64,000 bases of DNA. Origin: Tetracladium setigerum (Eukaryota > Ascomycota > Leotiomycetes > Helotiales). Shown here piece by piece: positions 45,732-56,712 of this stretch. The DNA lies in contig PZJY01000003.1 of the NCBI GenBank assembly GCA_031472005.1, positions 2,728,001 through 2,792,000 of the forward strand. Direction: 5' to 3'. The first letter of the stretch is position 1. Each line of letters starts with the position of its first letter. A model generated the notes under the pieces. It was not told the DNA's origin. It searched no databases and saw only the letters and a list, made by a program, of their open reading frames with translations. Position numbers and translations under genes: made by a program.

Positions 45732-47600
45732 ATGGCCTTTTCCTTTTCCTCCCTCGGCTTGGCATTCGCTTGCCTCCTTGCTTACGTGCAAGGACAAGTA
45801 CTCGTTGCAGAATTGGACTATGGAACCTTCAAGGGAGCGTATTCCTCAACATACAACATCAGCCACTGGAGGAAAATTCCTTATGCTGCTCCCCCCATTG
45901 GGGAAAATAGATTTCGAGCCCCCCAGCCTCCCCTCCCCATCACAGGCGTCTATAATTCAGATCAAAGCTTCGATATGTGCCCACAAAGAACCGTATGCCC
46001 TTTTCCAATGCCTAGGCACCTTTCAATTGTGCTCGCTAACACGAAGTTAGGTAAATGGTTCGGAAGATTGCCTTTATCTTGGTTTATATTCCCGTCCTTG
46101 GACTCCATCTCAGCCATTACGACCCGTCGTCATCACTTTCCATGGAGGGGCATTTATCCAAGGAAGCGCATCATTCACCATCCCGCCTTCTGCGTACCCA
46201 ATCTTAAACGTGTCTGACAGTAATAATGTCATTTTTGTATATACAAACTATCGTTTGAATGCCTTTGGTTTCCTCCCAGGTGCTGAAATTGCAAAGTCCG
46301 CCACATCGGACTTCAACAACGGCCTCCTAGATCAGCAAGCGGCCATGATCTGGACACAAAAGTACATTTCAAAATTCGGCGGTGACCCGAAAAACGTCAC
46401 ACTCTTTGGACAGTCGGCGGGCGGCGGCGGTGTGTTAGGGCAAGTCATTGCGAATGGAGGCAAGACGAACCCTCCCCTCTTCTCGAAGGCCATGGTCTCG
46501 TCTCCCTTCTGGCCAAAGCAATACAAATATGATTCCGTTGAAGCGGAGGATATATATAACAACTTCACTAGCCTTGCAGGCTGCACAGGTCCGGACTCGC
46601 TAGCTTGTCTGAAGAAGGCAGATCTGCAGGTTCTGAGAGATGCTTCTCTTGCCGTGTCGAGGATGCATGCTTTCAACACTTCTTCCAACACATGGGCACC
46701 TGTTACTGATGGGACATTCATCAGGGAATCCTGTGGGTTTATTCCCGTTTCGAACATCCCTAACAATACTGAGACTCAAATATTTAGTAAGCCAAGCAAC
46801 AATAAATGGACGCGTAAACAATGACTACGGGCTTGGGTTTTATAACACGCATGAAGGTATGTATCTCGTTCTCTCATAATCTTAAAAACAGAAGAAGAAA
46901 AATCTCAGCTGACTTCTCAAAATAGGCGAGAACTTTCTCCCTCCAGGTCTTGACCTCCCTACAGACACCGGCATCCCTCCATTCAACTCCAGCATAGCAT
47001 CTTTCAACGGATGGCTATCAGGTTTTCTCCCCGGATTTTCCCCACGCAACCTTCAACGCGTGAAGGAATTGTACCCTGAATCCGGAACGACGGAGACTTC
47101 GACCTACAACACTACATATGTTCGCGCCGGCTTGATCTACAGAGATGTAGTCCTAGCCTGTCCTATGTACTGGAGTATGAGGGCGGCTCCCAAAAGGGGT
47201 TATGTTGGCGAATACACCATTTCGCCAGCTAAACACGCCAGTGATACTATCTTCGTAAGCAAATCAATAATCTTTCCATCCTCCCCCCTCTCCCTCTCAA
47301 AGTTGGAAAGGCTGCTAATTTTATTTTATTTTTCGTGAAATAGTGGAATCAGAACAACGCAATTCAAAAGTCCCAACCCCTTATCTATCGCGGCATGGCC
47401 GGCGCATTCGCCTCCTTCTTCCAGACCGGGATCCAAACGCACACAAGCTAACGGACGACACACAACCGCAAGTGCCGTCCATTTGGCGTACCGGTGAGCA
47501 ATTTGTCGTGAAGGATGAGGGTTTCGAACTTGTCAAGATCGATGCGTTGGGGAAGCGATGTGGATTTTGGAGACAGCTTGCGGACTTTGTACCGCTTTGA
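45732..47600 (+). CDS. Secreted type-B carboxylesterase
   Basis: Exons 45732-45992, 46051-46732, 46788-46856, 46926-47254 and 47344-47600, about 532 residues. A signal peptide (MAFSFSSLGLAFACLLAYVQG) is followed by YNISHWRKIPYAAPPIGENR, VNGSEDCLYLGLYSRPW (the EDCLYL signature), PVVITFHGGAFIQGSA (oxyanion HGGAF) and the nucleophile elbow VTLFGQSAGGGGVLG (GQSAG). Later blocks FYNTHEGENFLPPGLDLPTD carry the acid residue region. A 55-nt intron joins TFIRES to LSQATINGRV. One frame break at GGG 47428-47430, one G short, separates FASFFQTG from DPNAHKLTDD. It hydrolyses esters outside the cell; the substrate is unknown. The 3' end is 288 bp from the converging phytase gene, with nothing seen between. 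Confidence 0.87.
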
Positions 47601-47888
47601 AAGAGTAGCCTCAGTAGATGATAGATACCCTTGGCTGGACATTGCGATGAAGTAGATAATGCTGCAAAGACTCTCTCGATCAGATCTTTTTTCCCCAGTG
47701 ATTTAAAGGAAAGAACAATTTCTGTAGAATGTTCTGTATCTACTTTAGGTAGGGTGAGATCAAGGTGACAATAATCAAGCTGGAGCTGTGGGGACCTTGA
47801 AAATTTGTTTGGGGCTCTATAATAACTGAGCGGGTTTTATGTCTTCTCTTCCTGGCTAATTTTCTCTATAAATTTTATATTTAGTGAT

Positions 47889-50401
47889 CTATGCTCTAGG
47901 ATCCCATGCATAATCTACACCTCCCAATCCATCCAACACATCCCCAAACTCACCAACTTAAAACTAGCATTAACATCCGTACCACCCTCGGCCTTCTCGT
48001 TAGCATCATCATGCACAACAACCAATCCCTTCCCAAACACACCACCCAGCCCCGTACCAACAGCAGCCACCCCATCCGTATTCGTCACGCCGTCAATCTC
48101 CTTCCCCTTCGCAATACTGAATCTACGCACAAATTTATGCGGCGCTTTACGCTCGTAGATGTTATACGCGCTTACGCCTTGCATGGAGACGAGTAGATAT
48201 CCTTCTTGCTTCGTCTTGCCGTATACGAGTGCCATACCCTCTACATCAGCATCGACTTTTCCTCCGGCGGCTTTGTCGACCGAGTCAATGAGCGTTCCAC
48301 CGCCAGTGCCAGGATCGGTAGGGTTAGCTCCGTACTTCCAGATACCGACTTGCTCTTCGCCGATGAAGATCACTTCGTTGACGTCGTCGACGACGCATCC
48401 TTCAGGTTGGGTTCCTGTGCCGATGTCAAAGGTTCGTACGAGGGTCGTGGTGAGTGTGCCGTTTGCGGTGGCGCTCAGTTCGAATTGTAAGTAAGTGGCC
48501 TTTTTGGAGTTGGCGAAGAGGAAAAACTTTTGATCTGCTGTGCGGTGGTAGACACATGTTCCGTAGATGTCGAAATCTTCGGGGAGAGGCTGCGAACCGC
48601 CTGCTATGGTTTCAAGGAGACCTTCTGAGGTTACTTTGAAAAGACTAATGGGAAAGGAGTATTTAGTTTCGTGTAACTCTAGGAGATTGGATAGAGATGC
48701 CAAATAGTGGTGTTAGACTTACCACAAGGTATTGTCACCTCTGCAACCAGCGTAAGCCAGATCAATCTTTTCGGTTTTGGAAATTGGAAACCCGTAAATC
48801 ACATCCACGTTATTCGGCTCCTCAGCAGCGAGGAATTGAAGCTTCTTCCCTTTCAGATCAAAGACGCTAAGGCCAGGATTATCCTCACTCTTCGTCGTCG
48901 TGATAATCTTCGACTGCTCCTTTGGTAGAGATTTTGGTGAAATCCATATGGCCGGGTCATCTCCATCTGCACCGCTAGCCTCCGTTTCAAACTTCGCCTT
49001 AACAGACAAGGTACTGCAATCCGGACCCGTGAATGGATCCTTACACTTGCATTCATTTGCAGCGACACATTTTCCGTTTTTGGGACTGGTGCAGTCATTC
49101 GGACAGGTGATCTCGGAGCATGATGGATTGGTGAAGCCGGTGTAGCATCCACAAGTATTTTTGGATGTACAGAAACCGTTATCATTGCAATCCTTTAGGG
49201 CGGAGCATTTGGGGAACTTGGTGGATGGCTTTTTGGGGAGGGGTGACCATTTGGTGTTTGATTTGATTTTGAGGGTGGCGAGAAGAGTCTCAAGAGAGCT
49301 GGTCCCGAATCCCTAATCACCAAATAACGTTTGTTAATTCAACATTGCCAAATTTTAGATGCGAAATTTCTGCCAAAGCGTGAAGTGTAACTCTTTCAAA
49401 AGTGACTTACCTTTCCATAATCATCAGATTCAAAAGCATATCCAATTAAGCCAGCCTTTGCACCCTTCAGTTCGCCTTGATAAATAGCGATATCGCTTAA
49501 TTCAATCCCTCGGCATCAATCTCCACTGTTCCAACGCTCTTGAAGTCTTTCGAGTATACTGTAATAAATTCCTCAAAGGCAACGAGATAGTAGTAGTCCT
49601 GGGAAGAAGCATGATAAACAGCCGCACCAACGATTTCCTCTTCTGTTTCCAACTGAGTTGTGATGGCAGGCGTAGAAGGAATATCAGATGCGGGAAAGGT
49701 ATAGATTTTCTTGTCTGAACCGCCAAACATGATGATGGAACCTCCGAGTGGCGATGCACATGTCTCCGCTTCAATAGGCAGAACGAAAGAAACAACCTAT
49801 ATTCTGATCAGCAGTGCCTTTCAAACTGCGGGACGGATTAACATACTTCTACCGCTTCAAACTTGCTCTTTTCTTCCTTCAAGAGATACATTCGCACCTC
49901 TTTCTTCCCAAACAGGTAAATATAAACGGCATTCGTCACGGGACTTCTCCACGAACAAAGAGCCGAGAATTCAGCAAGGATGAATTTCGTAGCGGATTTG
50001 ACTTCCTTTCCAGACGGAAGTTCATAAAACCGAAGCAGATGTTCTGGAGTCGAGAAGGTGACGATGTAATCCTCATCATCGACGGAGTAAACAGCCGATA
50101 CGACCTTGGTCCGTCCCGTGACCTTGGAGTATATCTCTGGCAGCTTGTCGGGAGTTTTGCTGCTCGCGAGGACGTCGAAAACATGGATTCCTCCCAGGTC
50201 GGCTGAACCATCGTTGCCAATGAAGAGTGGTGTTTTGCCATAAGAGAAGAACACTTTGTCGGATTCTACATTAGGCGTCGTTGCTAGAATTGGAAGGGAG
50301 ACTGATGGGAGGTCGCGTGAACGAATGACAGCTTGAGAATTGGCAGTATACGAACATGCCAATCCCAGCAAAAGCGATCGAGTGAACCAATTGCAAGCCA
50401 T
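47889..50401 (-). CDS. Secreted beta-propeller phytase (3-phytase family) with EGF-like insert
   Basis: Four exons with introns near 49846-49797, 49410-49313 and 48722-48645, about 760 residues. A signal peptide (MACNWFTRSLLLGLACSYTA) comes first. The N-terminal third is a diverged phytase-like propeller (VESDKVFFSYGKTPLFIGND). A cysteine-rich EGF-like segment follows (DCNDNGFCTSKNTCGCYTG, CPNDCTSPKNGKC). The C-terminal half is a more typical propeller: GDDPAIWISPKSLPKEQSKI, DNPGLSVFDLKGKKLQ, QPEGCVVDDVNEVIFIGEEQ and VDADVEGMALVYGK. The acidic clusters would bind calcium and phytate. Two frame breaks, both one G short on the coding strand: 49507-49509 and 47942-47945. Beyond the second the frame gives GDVLDGLGGVDYAWDPRA and a stop at 47889. 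Likely role: phosphate release from phytate outside the cell. Confidence 0.85.
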
Positions 50402-51016
50402 TTTGCCTGTCGTTCCTCGGTTTGGGAGAAATAAGTCAAGCAAAAAGCCAAGACCTATCTGCAATGAAACAGAAGATCTCTTCAATTGTTGAAGGAGGAC
50501 ATGCCTCTAATATAGAGAGAACGGCAATTCTGAATGTGCGCTTCGCGCAAGATCTCAGATAGGTAGGTGGGATGGTGGACAACGTGTGCGTGGATGCGGT
50601 CTTTTAATTGGTTGGACCACCCCCTTGAGGTTTAGAGAAGCCGGCATAAGAAGGTAAGATTGAACGGCAAATGATCGAGAACGTGGAGGAGCCTGAGAAA
50701 GGATGACGGATAGCTACTACAATCCTAGCAAAAAGATTCAGGAACCGACAGGGTTTCCCGTGGGACTTGCGACCGAGGGATGCCAAGGACGAAACGCAAA
50801 TAAGAGATCAGCAAGTGGACGGCACCCATCTAAGAGGACCATACAAGCAGTGCCGCTCAATCATCATAGATTAAAGAAAAGAACAGTCCAACAGACCAAC
50901 TGTTATATAGCGTTGATAAAAAAAAAAAGGACAAGCAGATCGTTATTATTTGCCACAAGACTTCACGGCATGAGGCAACTTTCAATGGGATTTAACTTTA
51001 ATTCTTCTACGATTCC
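50402..51016. other. Intergenic, no gene seen
   Basis: About 615 bp; phytase promoter and 3' region of the WrbA-like gene. Contains an A run at 50921-50930. No ORF supported. Confidence 0.45.
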
Positions 51017-51181
51017 TTAGGAAACTGTACACTTCGGTAGGCTACAGAGGCCTTCCTTATCCTTGCCCTCGCTCTCATCGGCGGGACTTTGTTTTGTTGG
51101 TTTTGGGGTTGTTGTTTCGGTTTTATTTTCTTCCTTTGCATTTGTTGCCTCCTCGTCGTTTGGATTTGGGGCGCCATCTAG
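51017..51181 (-). CDS. In-frame 54-codon extension of the WrbA-like gene after TGA, ending in a CaaX box
   Basis: Directly after the TGA of the WrbA-like gene, in the same frame, 54 sense codons run to TAA at 51019-51017. The sequence starts LDGAPNPNDEEATNAKEENK, continues with a Thr/Pro/Lys-rich linker, and ends DKEGLCSLPKCTVS. CTVS is a CaaX prenylation box, and an extra Cys lies five residues upstream, a common palmitoylation neighbour. Charged, low-complexity tails ending in a lipidated Cys are, as I recall, found on longer members of this family. Yeast Ycp4 is longer than Pst2 in this way. Translation would need readthrough of the TGA; splicing around it is not possible with the sites I see. 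Confidence 0.65.
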   Translation of the reverse strand, partial: LDGAPNPNDEEATNAKEENKTETTTPKPTKQSPADESEGKDKEGLCSLPKCTVS

Positions 51182-51184
51182 TCA
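51179..51184 (-). promoter_or_regulatory. Leaky stop context TGA CTA
   Basis: The stop codon (51184-51182) is followed by CTA (51181-51179). UGA CUA is the documented short context for programmed translational readthrough in fungi and animals. A GT...AG pair spans the stop (16 nt) but is far too short for an intron, and removing it would break the frame of the extension. Confidence 0.7.
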
Positions 51185-52014
51185 AAAGTTGACCTTGCTG
51201 ACGATTCCTCCGAAAGCAGTACCGTGAATGGTAGCAAGCTCCAACTCCTTCTCGGATGGTTGACGGGATCCATCGGATGCCTATAATGATGACAGATTAG
51301 TATAATTGAAAGATCAAGGTAGATTGGAAGCTCTTCTTACAGCGAAAGTTCCAGCTCCCCATGGGCTGCCTCCGTGGGCCTCAGTCAAGTCGGTAATTTG
51401 AGCGAAGGCGTGCGAGTAACCGAATGGTACATAGATGATACCGTGGTGAGTCAAGGTGGAGAGAGAGGCAATGACGGTAGACTCTTGTCCACCACCTTGA
51501 CCGGCAGTGGAAACGAAAACACCGGCGTATTTTCCAGCATATCCTCCGGTAGCCCAGATACCACCAGACTTATCCCAGAATGCCTTCCATTGGGCTGGGA
51601 AGTTACCATAACGAGTTGGGATACCGAGGAGGAAAGCGTCGTACTTGAGGAGGTCGGCAGGCTCAGCGATAGGGTAGTCGCCCTTGGGAGGAGCGTACAT
51701 CTAAGGTAGGCAGGATTGATCAGCATTGTGTTTGAGGGGAGGAAGGGGCTGCCAATGGATGGAAGAGACGATGGATGCACTGCACTACTAACCTTGGTGA
51801 GGACTTCTTGGGGAAGAGTCTCGGCGATCTGGTAGATGTCGGCCTCAATGCCAGCCTTTGCCAAACCGGCCTTCTCTGCCTCTGCGAGCTTTGCAATGTG
51901 CCCGTACATGGAATACTGAGAGATGGGTTAGAAGATCTGCGAGGGTGCCAAAGGGCCAGTAGAGCAGCGGGGTTGGGAGATACTCACGAAAACGATTGCT
52001 ACCTTGGGAGCCAT
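51182..52014 (-). CDS. WrbA-type NAD(P)H:quinone oxidoreductase (flavodoxin-like)
   Basis: Exons 52014-51988, 51915-51793, 51700-51341 and 51280-51182 give an intact 202-residue protein. The first exon is only 27 nt (MAPKVAIVF) and joins YSMYGHIAKLAEAEKAGLAK, the FMN-phosphate loop of the family. Other signatures are LLKYDAFLLGIPTRYGNFPA, FWDKSGGIWATGGYAGKYAG and FVSTAGQGGGQESTVIASLS, then HGGSPWGAGTFA. It carries out two-electron reduction of quinones with FMN, protecting against oxidative stress; in yeast the family is Pst2, Rfs1 and Ycp4, associated with membranes. The last codons are SKVNF then TGA in a leaky context, with a CaaX-ending extension beyond, so two isoforms may be made. The 5' flank is GA-rich (52035-52075). 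Confidence 0.93.
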
Positions 52015-53202
52015 TGTGAAAGATGTGTTTGGGTTGTTGGGGGGGAGGGAGAGAGAGAGAGATTGAAGATTTGAGGATTGAAGATGAATGAATTGATTGT
52101 GTGGTGATGAATGAAGATAGATGGGATGGAAGAGAAGGAGGGGAATGCTCTTTATACTCTTTCCTTGCCCTGCGGAAGCAAAGCTACCCTATGGAGGGAT
52201 GGAGGGGCAGTTGCGGAGGGGTTGCACCTCGCTTGAGGGGACAAGCTTTCATTATTCACATTTGAAATCGCTTACCACTGCGTTATTCAGCCTTCTGCAG
52301 TAGAACTTGAGAGGAACAACATCCCACTCGGGACATAGGGCAAGGTAAGAGGTACATAAGGTAAGGTAAGGTAGTGGGGCGGGGTGGAAATAGGAATAGA
52401 GGTACAGGATTGCATAATCGATGAGGAATAAGGTAGAGAGAGAGAGCGCATGGAAGCTGGCCTCCTAGGACATTACCGTAACTTGGCTTGGCCTGCTCGA
52501 GCCACCCTCACACCTTGTTTACCGGGTAGTACTGTAAGGATGGCACGGAAGGAGCTTGAGCTCTCTGCAGTGGAAGCAGTGAGGTGAGGTTGATGGATGA
52601 TTTGTGCCTTTGAGAATGAAGAATGACGGTGAGTGGCTCTGCTGTGTTGATTGTTGGTCGGAAGCGGTTACGACTTGGATGTCACCATGCTTACAAGCTG
52701 CTGACAGATGGTTGGGAATGATGAGGTGGGCATTTATGGCCAATAGTGGATAATGAAGGATGGAGTTGATAGACTAATAAGTGCATCTCATAAAAGTGGG
52801 ATGAATGCATTGTACTGTAGTAATGACAGACTACAAAAATAGAAGAGAGAGATACGCACGTACTGTATGTACTGTATGTCTAAACCTCGAATTAAATCGT
52901 GCATCTCCAATCCAAATTCTACCTTAGTCTTCTAATATTGCACTTCTGCAAAGGCTGGTACTGTACTGTACAGTGCACAATGAATGACATGTCAATCTGA
53001 TGAATAATCTCCAAAATGGCGAGATCCAGCCCACGCCAAGAGCAGGTGGCCTTGGCAATGGTTAGTCAGCACTGTGAGAATGGATGTTTTACCAAACGAA
53101 ACGCAAACAGTCGGCTGCGAGAGAGCTAAACGAGAGCTATCAGGATAAACAAACTCAAAGCACTACGCATTATAAACCTATGTTCATCCCTATCATGCCT
53201 CG
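52015..53202. other. Divergent intergenic region, no gene seen
   Basis: About 1.2 kb between divergently read genes. It has GA repeats near 52046-52062, GGTAAGGTAAGG motifs at 52340-52375, and GTACTGTA repeats at 52860-52880 and 52960-52975. No coding signal is supported. Confidence 0.45.
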
Positions 53203-56200
53203 ATGCGGCCCTCACTTCTTCGTCAACGAGCCATCGTCTCTCCCTTCCACGCCCGACTTTCTTTGACCTCCCCCTCAGCTCGCCCTGAGAAAGAAGTCCT
53301 GATTCCACATCGCCATGCATTCAGACCGCAGAGCCTTTGCCTCGCTTCGTATATCCAAGCGAGAGGCAAGAAAACAAAAGCCTCCGTCTCACTTGACGAC
53401 CTACCACAGGGCCTTTTGCCCCTGGAACCCCTTCCTCTTGAAAGAGATGACCCCGGCCCCGTCTATCCCACCGTTGTTCAGCAAGCTCGTAATCATATGA
53501 GGAAGTTTGATAATTGTGTGCTGCTGACCCGTGTGGGCGGCTTTTATGAACTATACTTCGAACATGCTGATCAATTTGGGGATCTCTTGGGCTTGAAAGT
53601 CGTCCAGACATCGGCTAGCAATGCACCGCCTTTCTCCAAGGTAAGCAATCTAGACATCTCCCTTTGGACAGATCATGACTTTTTATCTCCATTCTATACC
53701 ACAAACCCTGTTTGTCACACTTGGACAAATAACCTAATCATTTTACGTAGGCTGGCTTTCCTTTTCTTCAACTCGATCGATACCTCAAGATCCTAGTGCA
53801 GGACCTTAATCGCTATGTTGCCATTGCCGAGGAGTTTCGTAATGAACCATCAGAGAAGGTCAAATCCGGAGGCTTAATGCACGATAGAAAAGTCACTCGT
53901 ATCATTACTCCAGGCACTTTGATAGACGAGAACTTCATGGATCCTTTCACTAACAATTATGTCCTCGCTATTCATCTCGAAAGTCCTGCCAGCAAGATTG
54001 ATACCGGCCTAGTGCCTCCAGAGACCCAAAAATTGCCTGGTCTGCATCTTTCACAGCTTATTGGTCTTGCCTGGCTAGACTTATCAACCGGTCACTTTTT
54101 TGTCCAGTCTACTACCATTGCCGCTCTTCCGTCATTTCTCTCTCGCGTTACTCCACGAGAAATTGTTCTAGACGAGGAACTTCAAGAATTCAAAGACCAT
54201 GGAATATTCGGTATCCTGGCGGATGATCATCATCTCGTCACATACCGAGATCCCTCCGAAGCAATTCCTCTATCCGACTGGGAGTCAATGCTCGAGTCGC
54301 CGATCCCAGCCAAAGTAGCCAACGAATTTACACCTGAAGAGATAGCAGCAGGAAGCTCTCTTCTTCAGTACGTGGGTGCACGTCTTCAGGGCTCAAACAT
54401 GAAATTGCAACCTCCAGTGAGACAACTAGACATGATGGGTATTGACAAGAATACGATGCGAGCACTAGAGATAAAGAAGACAATGCGAGAAGACATTGTT
54501 ACCGGCAGCCTTCTACACACTGTTAGAAGGACCGTCACGAAAGGAGGAGCCCGACTCTTGGACAACTGGCTCAGTGAGTGTGCCTCAATCCTCCAATCTC
54601 CTGTACTAACCCGCCACCCAGGTTCACCATCAACATGTTTAACAACGATAAACTCCCGTCTGGACATCGTCACCCACATGCTCAACAACCCCATCCTCCG
54701 CTCACATATCACCCTTCTACTCCGCCAAAGTCACGATTCGCACCGCCTACTACAAAAGTTCGCCTTTGGCCGTGGCGATCCGGACGATCTTTTAGCTCTA
54801 GCGAGCACCATCCAGGCCACCCAAGATCTAGTCACGACCCTAAAAGATAGCAATAGAATGATAGAAGGCGAACCCACCTGTATTAATTCACTAATCACAC
54901 GCATTAATCTCACGGGCCCCTCGATCTAGCCGAACGCATTCGCGACGCCATAGACGAAGAAGGTCTCATCCTCCAAGACCGCCTCACCACATCATCAGAA
55001 GAAGGATTCCAATCACTCACCCAATCCGTCCTCTCGTCCCAAGGCGGCACAGCCGAGGATTCCAAGATCCTTCCCAAATCGAGCACCAGTCGAAAAGCAA
55101 GACCCACAGGCCTTCGAGATTACTATTCCGATGAGAACGAAGCCTGGACGATGAAACCGGCCGCAAGTCCCACCCTCACTCGTCTCCACGCAAACCTATC
55201 CCTCCTCGCGGACGAAAAGGAAGCCCTCGGGAAAGAACTTTGCACCAGCCTAGGAGCTGCTAGTTTAACCTTGAAGTTCACGCCTGGATTGGGTCATATC
55301 TGCCATATCAAAGGCAAAGACACCAAACTGGACTTCGCCACCATTCCCGTACGCAACGTTTCCTCGAGCAAAAGCACCCGCTCCTTCCACCATCCTTCCT
55401 GGACCGCTCTCGGCAACAGACTAGTCGAATGTCGAAGTCACATTCGCACGGAAGAACTTCGCGTCTTCAACACTCTCCGCGAGAGGGTGATTCTCAACAT
55501 CATCAAACTCCGCCGCAACGCTGCTGTATTAGATGAGCTAGACATAGCATGCTCGTTTGCTATCTTGGCCGAGGAGAGGAATTGGGTGCGTCCGATTCTC
55601 GACAATAGCAACGCGCACAATATTGTTGGAGGAAGGCATCCGACCGTTGAAGGAGGCCTGCAGGAAGATGGTCGCTCTTTCGTGAGCAATGACTGTTCGG
55701 TTGGCCTCATGAAAAAGTCGTGGTTGATATCCGGCCCAAATATGGCCGGCAAGAGCACTTTCCTCCGCCAAAACGCCCTCATTACGGTATTGGCGCAAGT
55801 AGGATCATACGTGCCCGCTACGTTCGCGTCCCTGGGTCTCGTAGATCAACTTTTCAGCCGCGTGGGATCAGCAGACAACTTGTACAAAGACCAAAGCACT
55901 TTTATGGTTGAGATGCTGGAAACTGCGAACATCCTCAAGCAAGCTACAAAGCGAAGCTTCGTGATCATGGATGAGGTTGGGAGGGGTACTACGCCGGACG
56001 ATGGGACTGCAGTTGCATTCGCAAGTTTGTGGCATTTGACGCAAGTCAACCAGTGTAGGACATTATTTGCAACACACTTCCATGGTTTGGCAGATATGGT
56101 CAAAGGTGAAGAGATGGAGGGGGATGTGGGCTTCTACTGTACAGATGTGGAGGAGGATAAGGATGGCATGGGGGATTTAGGTATGTTCACAAATTGAGAG

Positions 56201-56316
56201 AGGGAGTAAATAGACAGAGTCATGCTCTGAAGGTTGCAAGACTGGCGGGCTTGCCAGATGAAGCCGTTCGTATTGCGGAGAAAGTATTGGATGGAAAAGT
56301 TGTAAGATCTGTGTAA
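53203..56316 (+). CDS. MSH1: Mitochondrial MutS homologue MSH1
   Basis: Exons 53203-53640, 53751-54573 and 54622-56316, about 985 residues. I chose the ATG at 53203 because it gives a mitochondrial presequence (MRPSLLRQRAIVSPFHARLS). The mismatch-recognition domain follows (RKFDNCVLLTRVGGFYELYF). Connector and lever domains include RIITPGTLIDENFMDPFTNN and RRTVTKGGARLLDNWLS, the latter joined over a 48-nt intron. The ATPase has WLISGPNMAGKSTFLRQNAL (Walker A) and SFVIMDEVGRGTTPDDGTAV (Walker B). MSH1 keeps mitochondrial DNA stable. Two frame breaks: CCCC at 54917-54920 and GGGGG at 56170-56174, each one base short. The second separates GDGMG from FRYVHKLREGVNRQSHALKV at the C-terminus. The conserved sequence on both sides argues for sequence error. 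Confidence 0.92.
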
Positions 56317-56712
56317 GAATAGTTAGCTTTGGCCAGAAATGGTTTGAGCATATATTTTTAGAGTTAAGATGGCAAATCAGGAAAAAATTAGAGTTGTGTT
56401 TTTTAGTCTTCATCGAAAGGACTCGGGGTTAAAAAGCTTTTGATTGTTCATCATATTTGCTGGCGAGGATTGGGGAAAGAAAAGAATTGTTTCTGGCTTA
56501 CCTGATAGAGGACTCTTTATGTGCTTCTTCTCACTAAGCAATTCACATCACATCACCAAAGGCATATGAAAGACCGCCACATTTCCCTGATGTGCCCTTA
56601 GGCTACATTCGAGTACCTGTATATGCTCCTACCGCATCCCATGATTTGTGTCATTAAGCGTTTCGTCATAACGAACCAAAGAACACGGGCGCGACTGTGT
56701 AAGATTAGTGAC
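56317..56712. other. Intergenic, no gene seen
   Basis: About 400 bp between the converging MSH1 and P0 genes; UTR sequence only. Confidence 0.45.

Noticed and set aside
46733..46787. Frame break in the carboxylesterase
   Set aside because: Resolved as a 55-nt intron (GTGGGT donor, CTAAC branch, TTTAG acceptor) that restores the frame and joins RES to LSQATING.
51167..51184. Mini-intron removing the WrbA-like stop codon
   Set aside because: The only GT...AG pair around the stop is 16 nt, too short to splice, and its removal would shift the extension out of frame.
54574..54621. Frame break in MSH1 near LLDNWLS
   Set aside because: Resolved as a 48-nt intron with standard sites.
5426..56316. 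Calling the frame-broken genes pseudogenes
   Set aside because: The breaks are all of one kind, occur in essential genes and leave the conserved sequence undamaged; a sequencing artefact explains them better.
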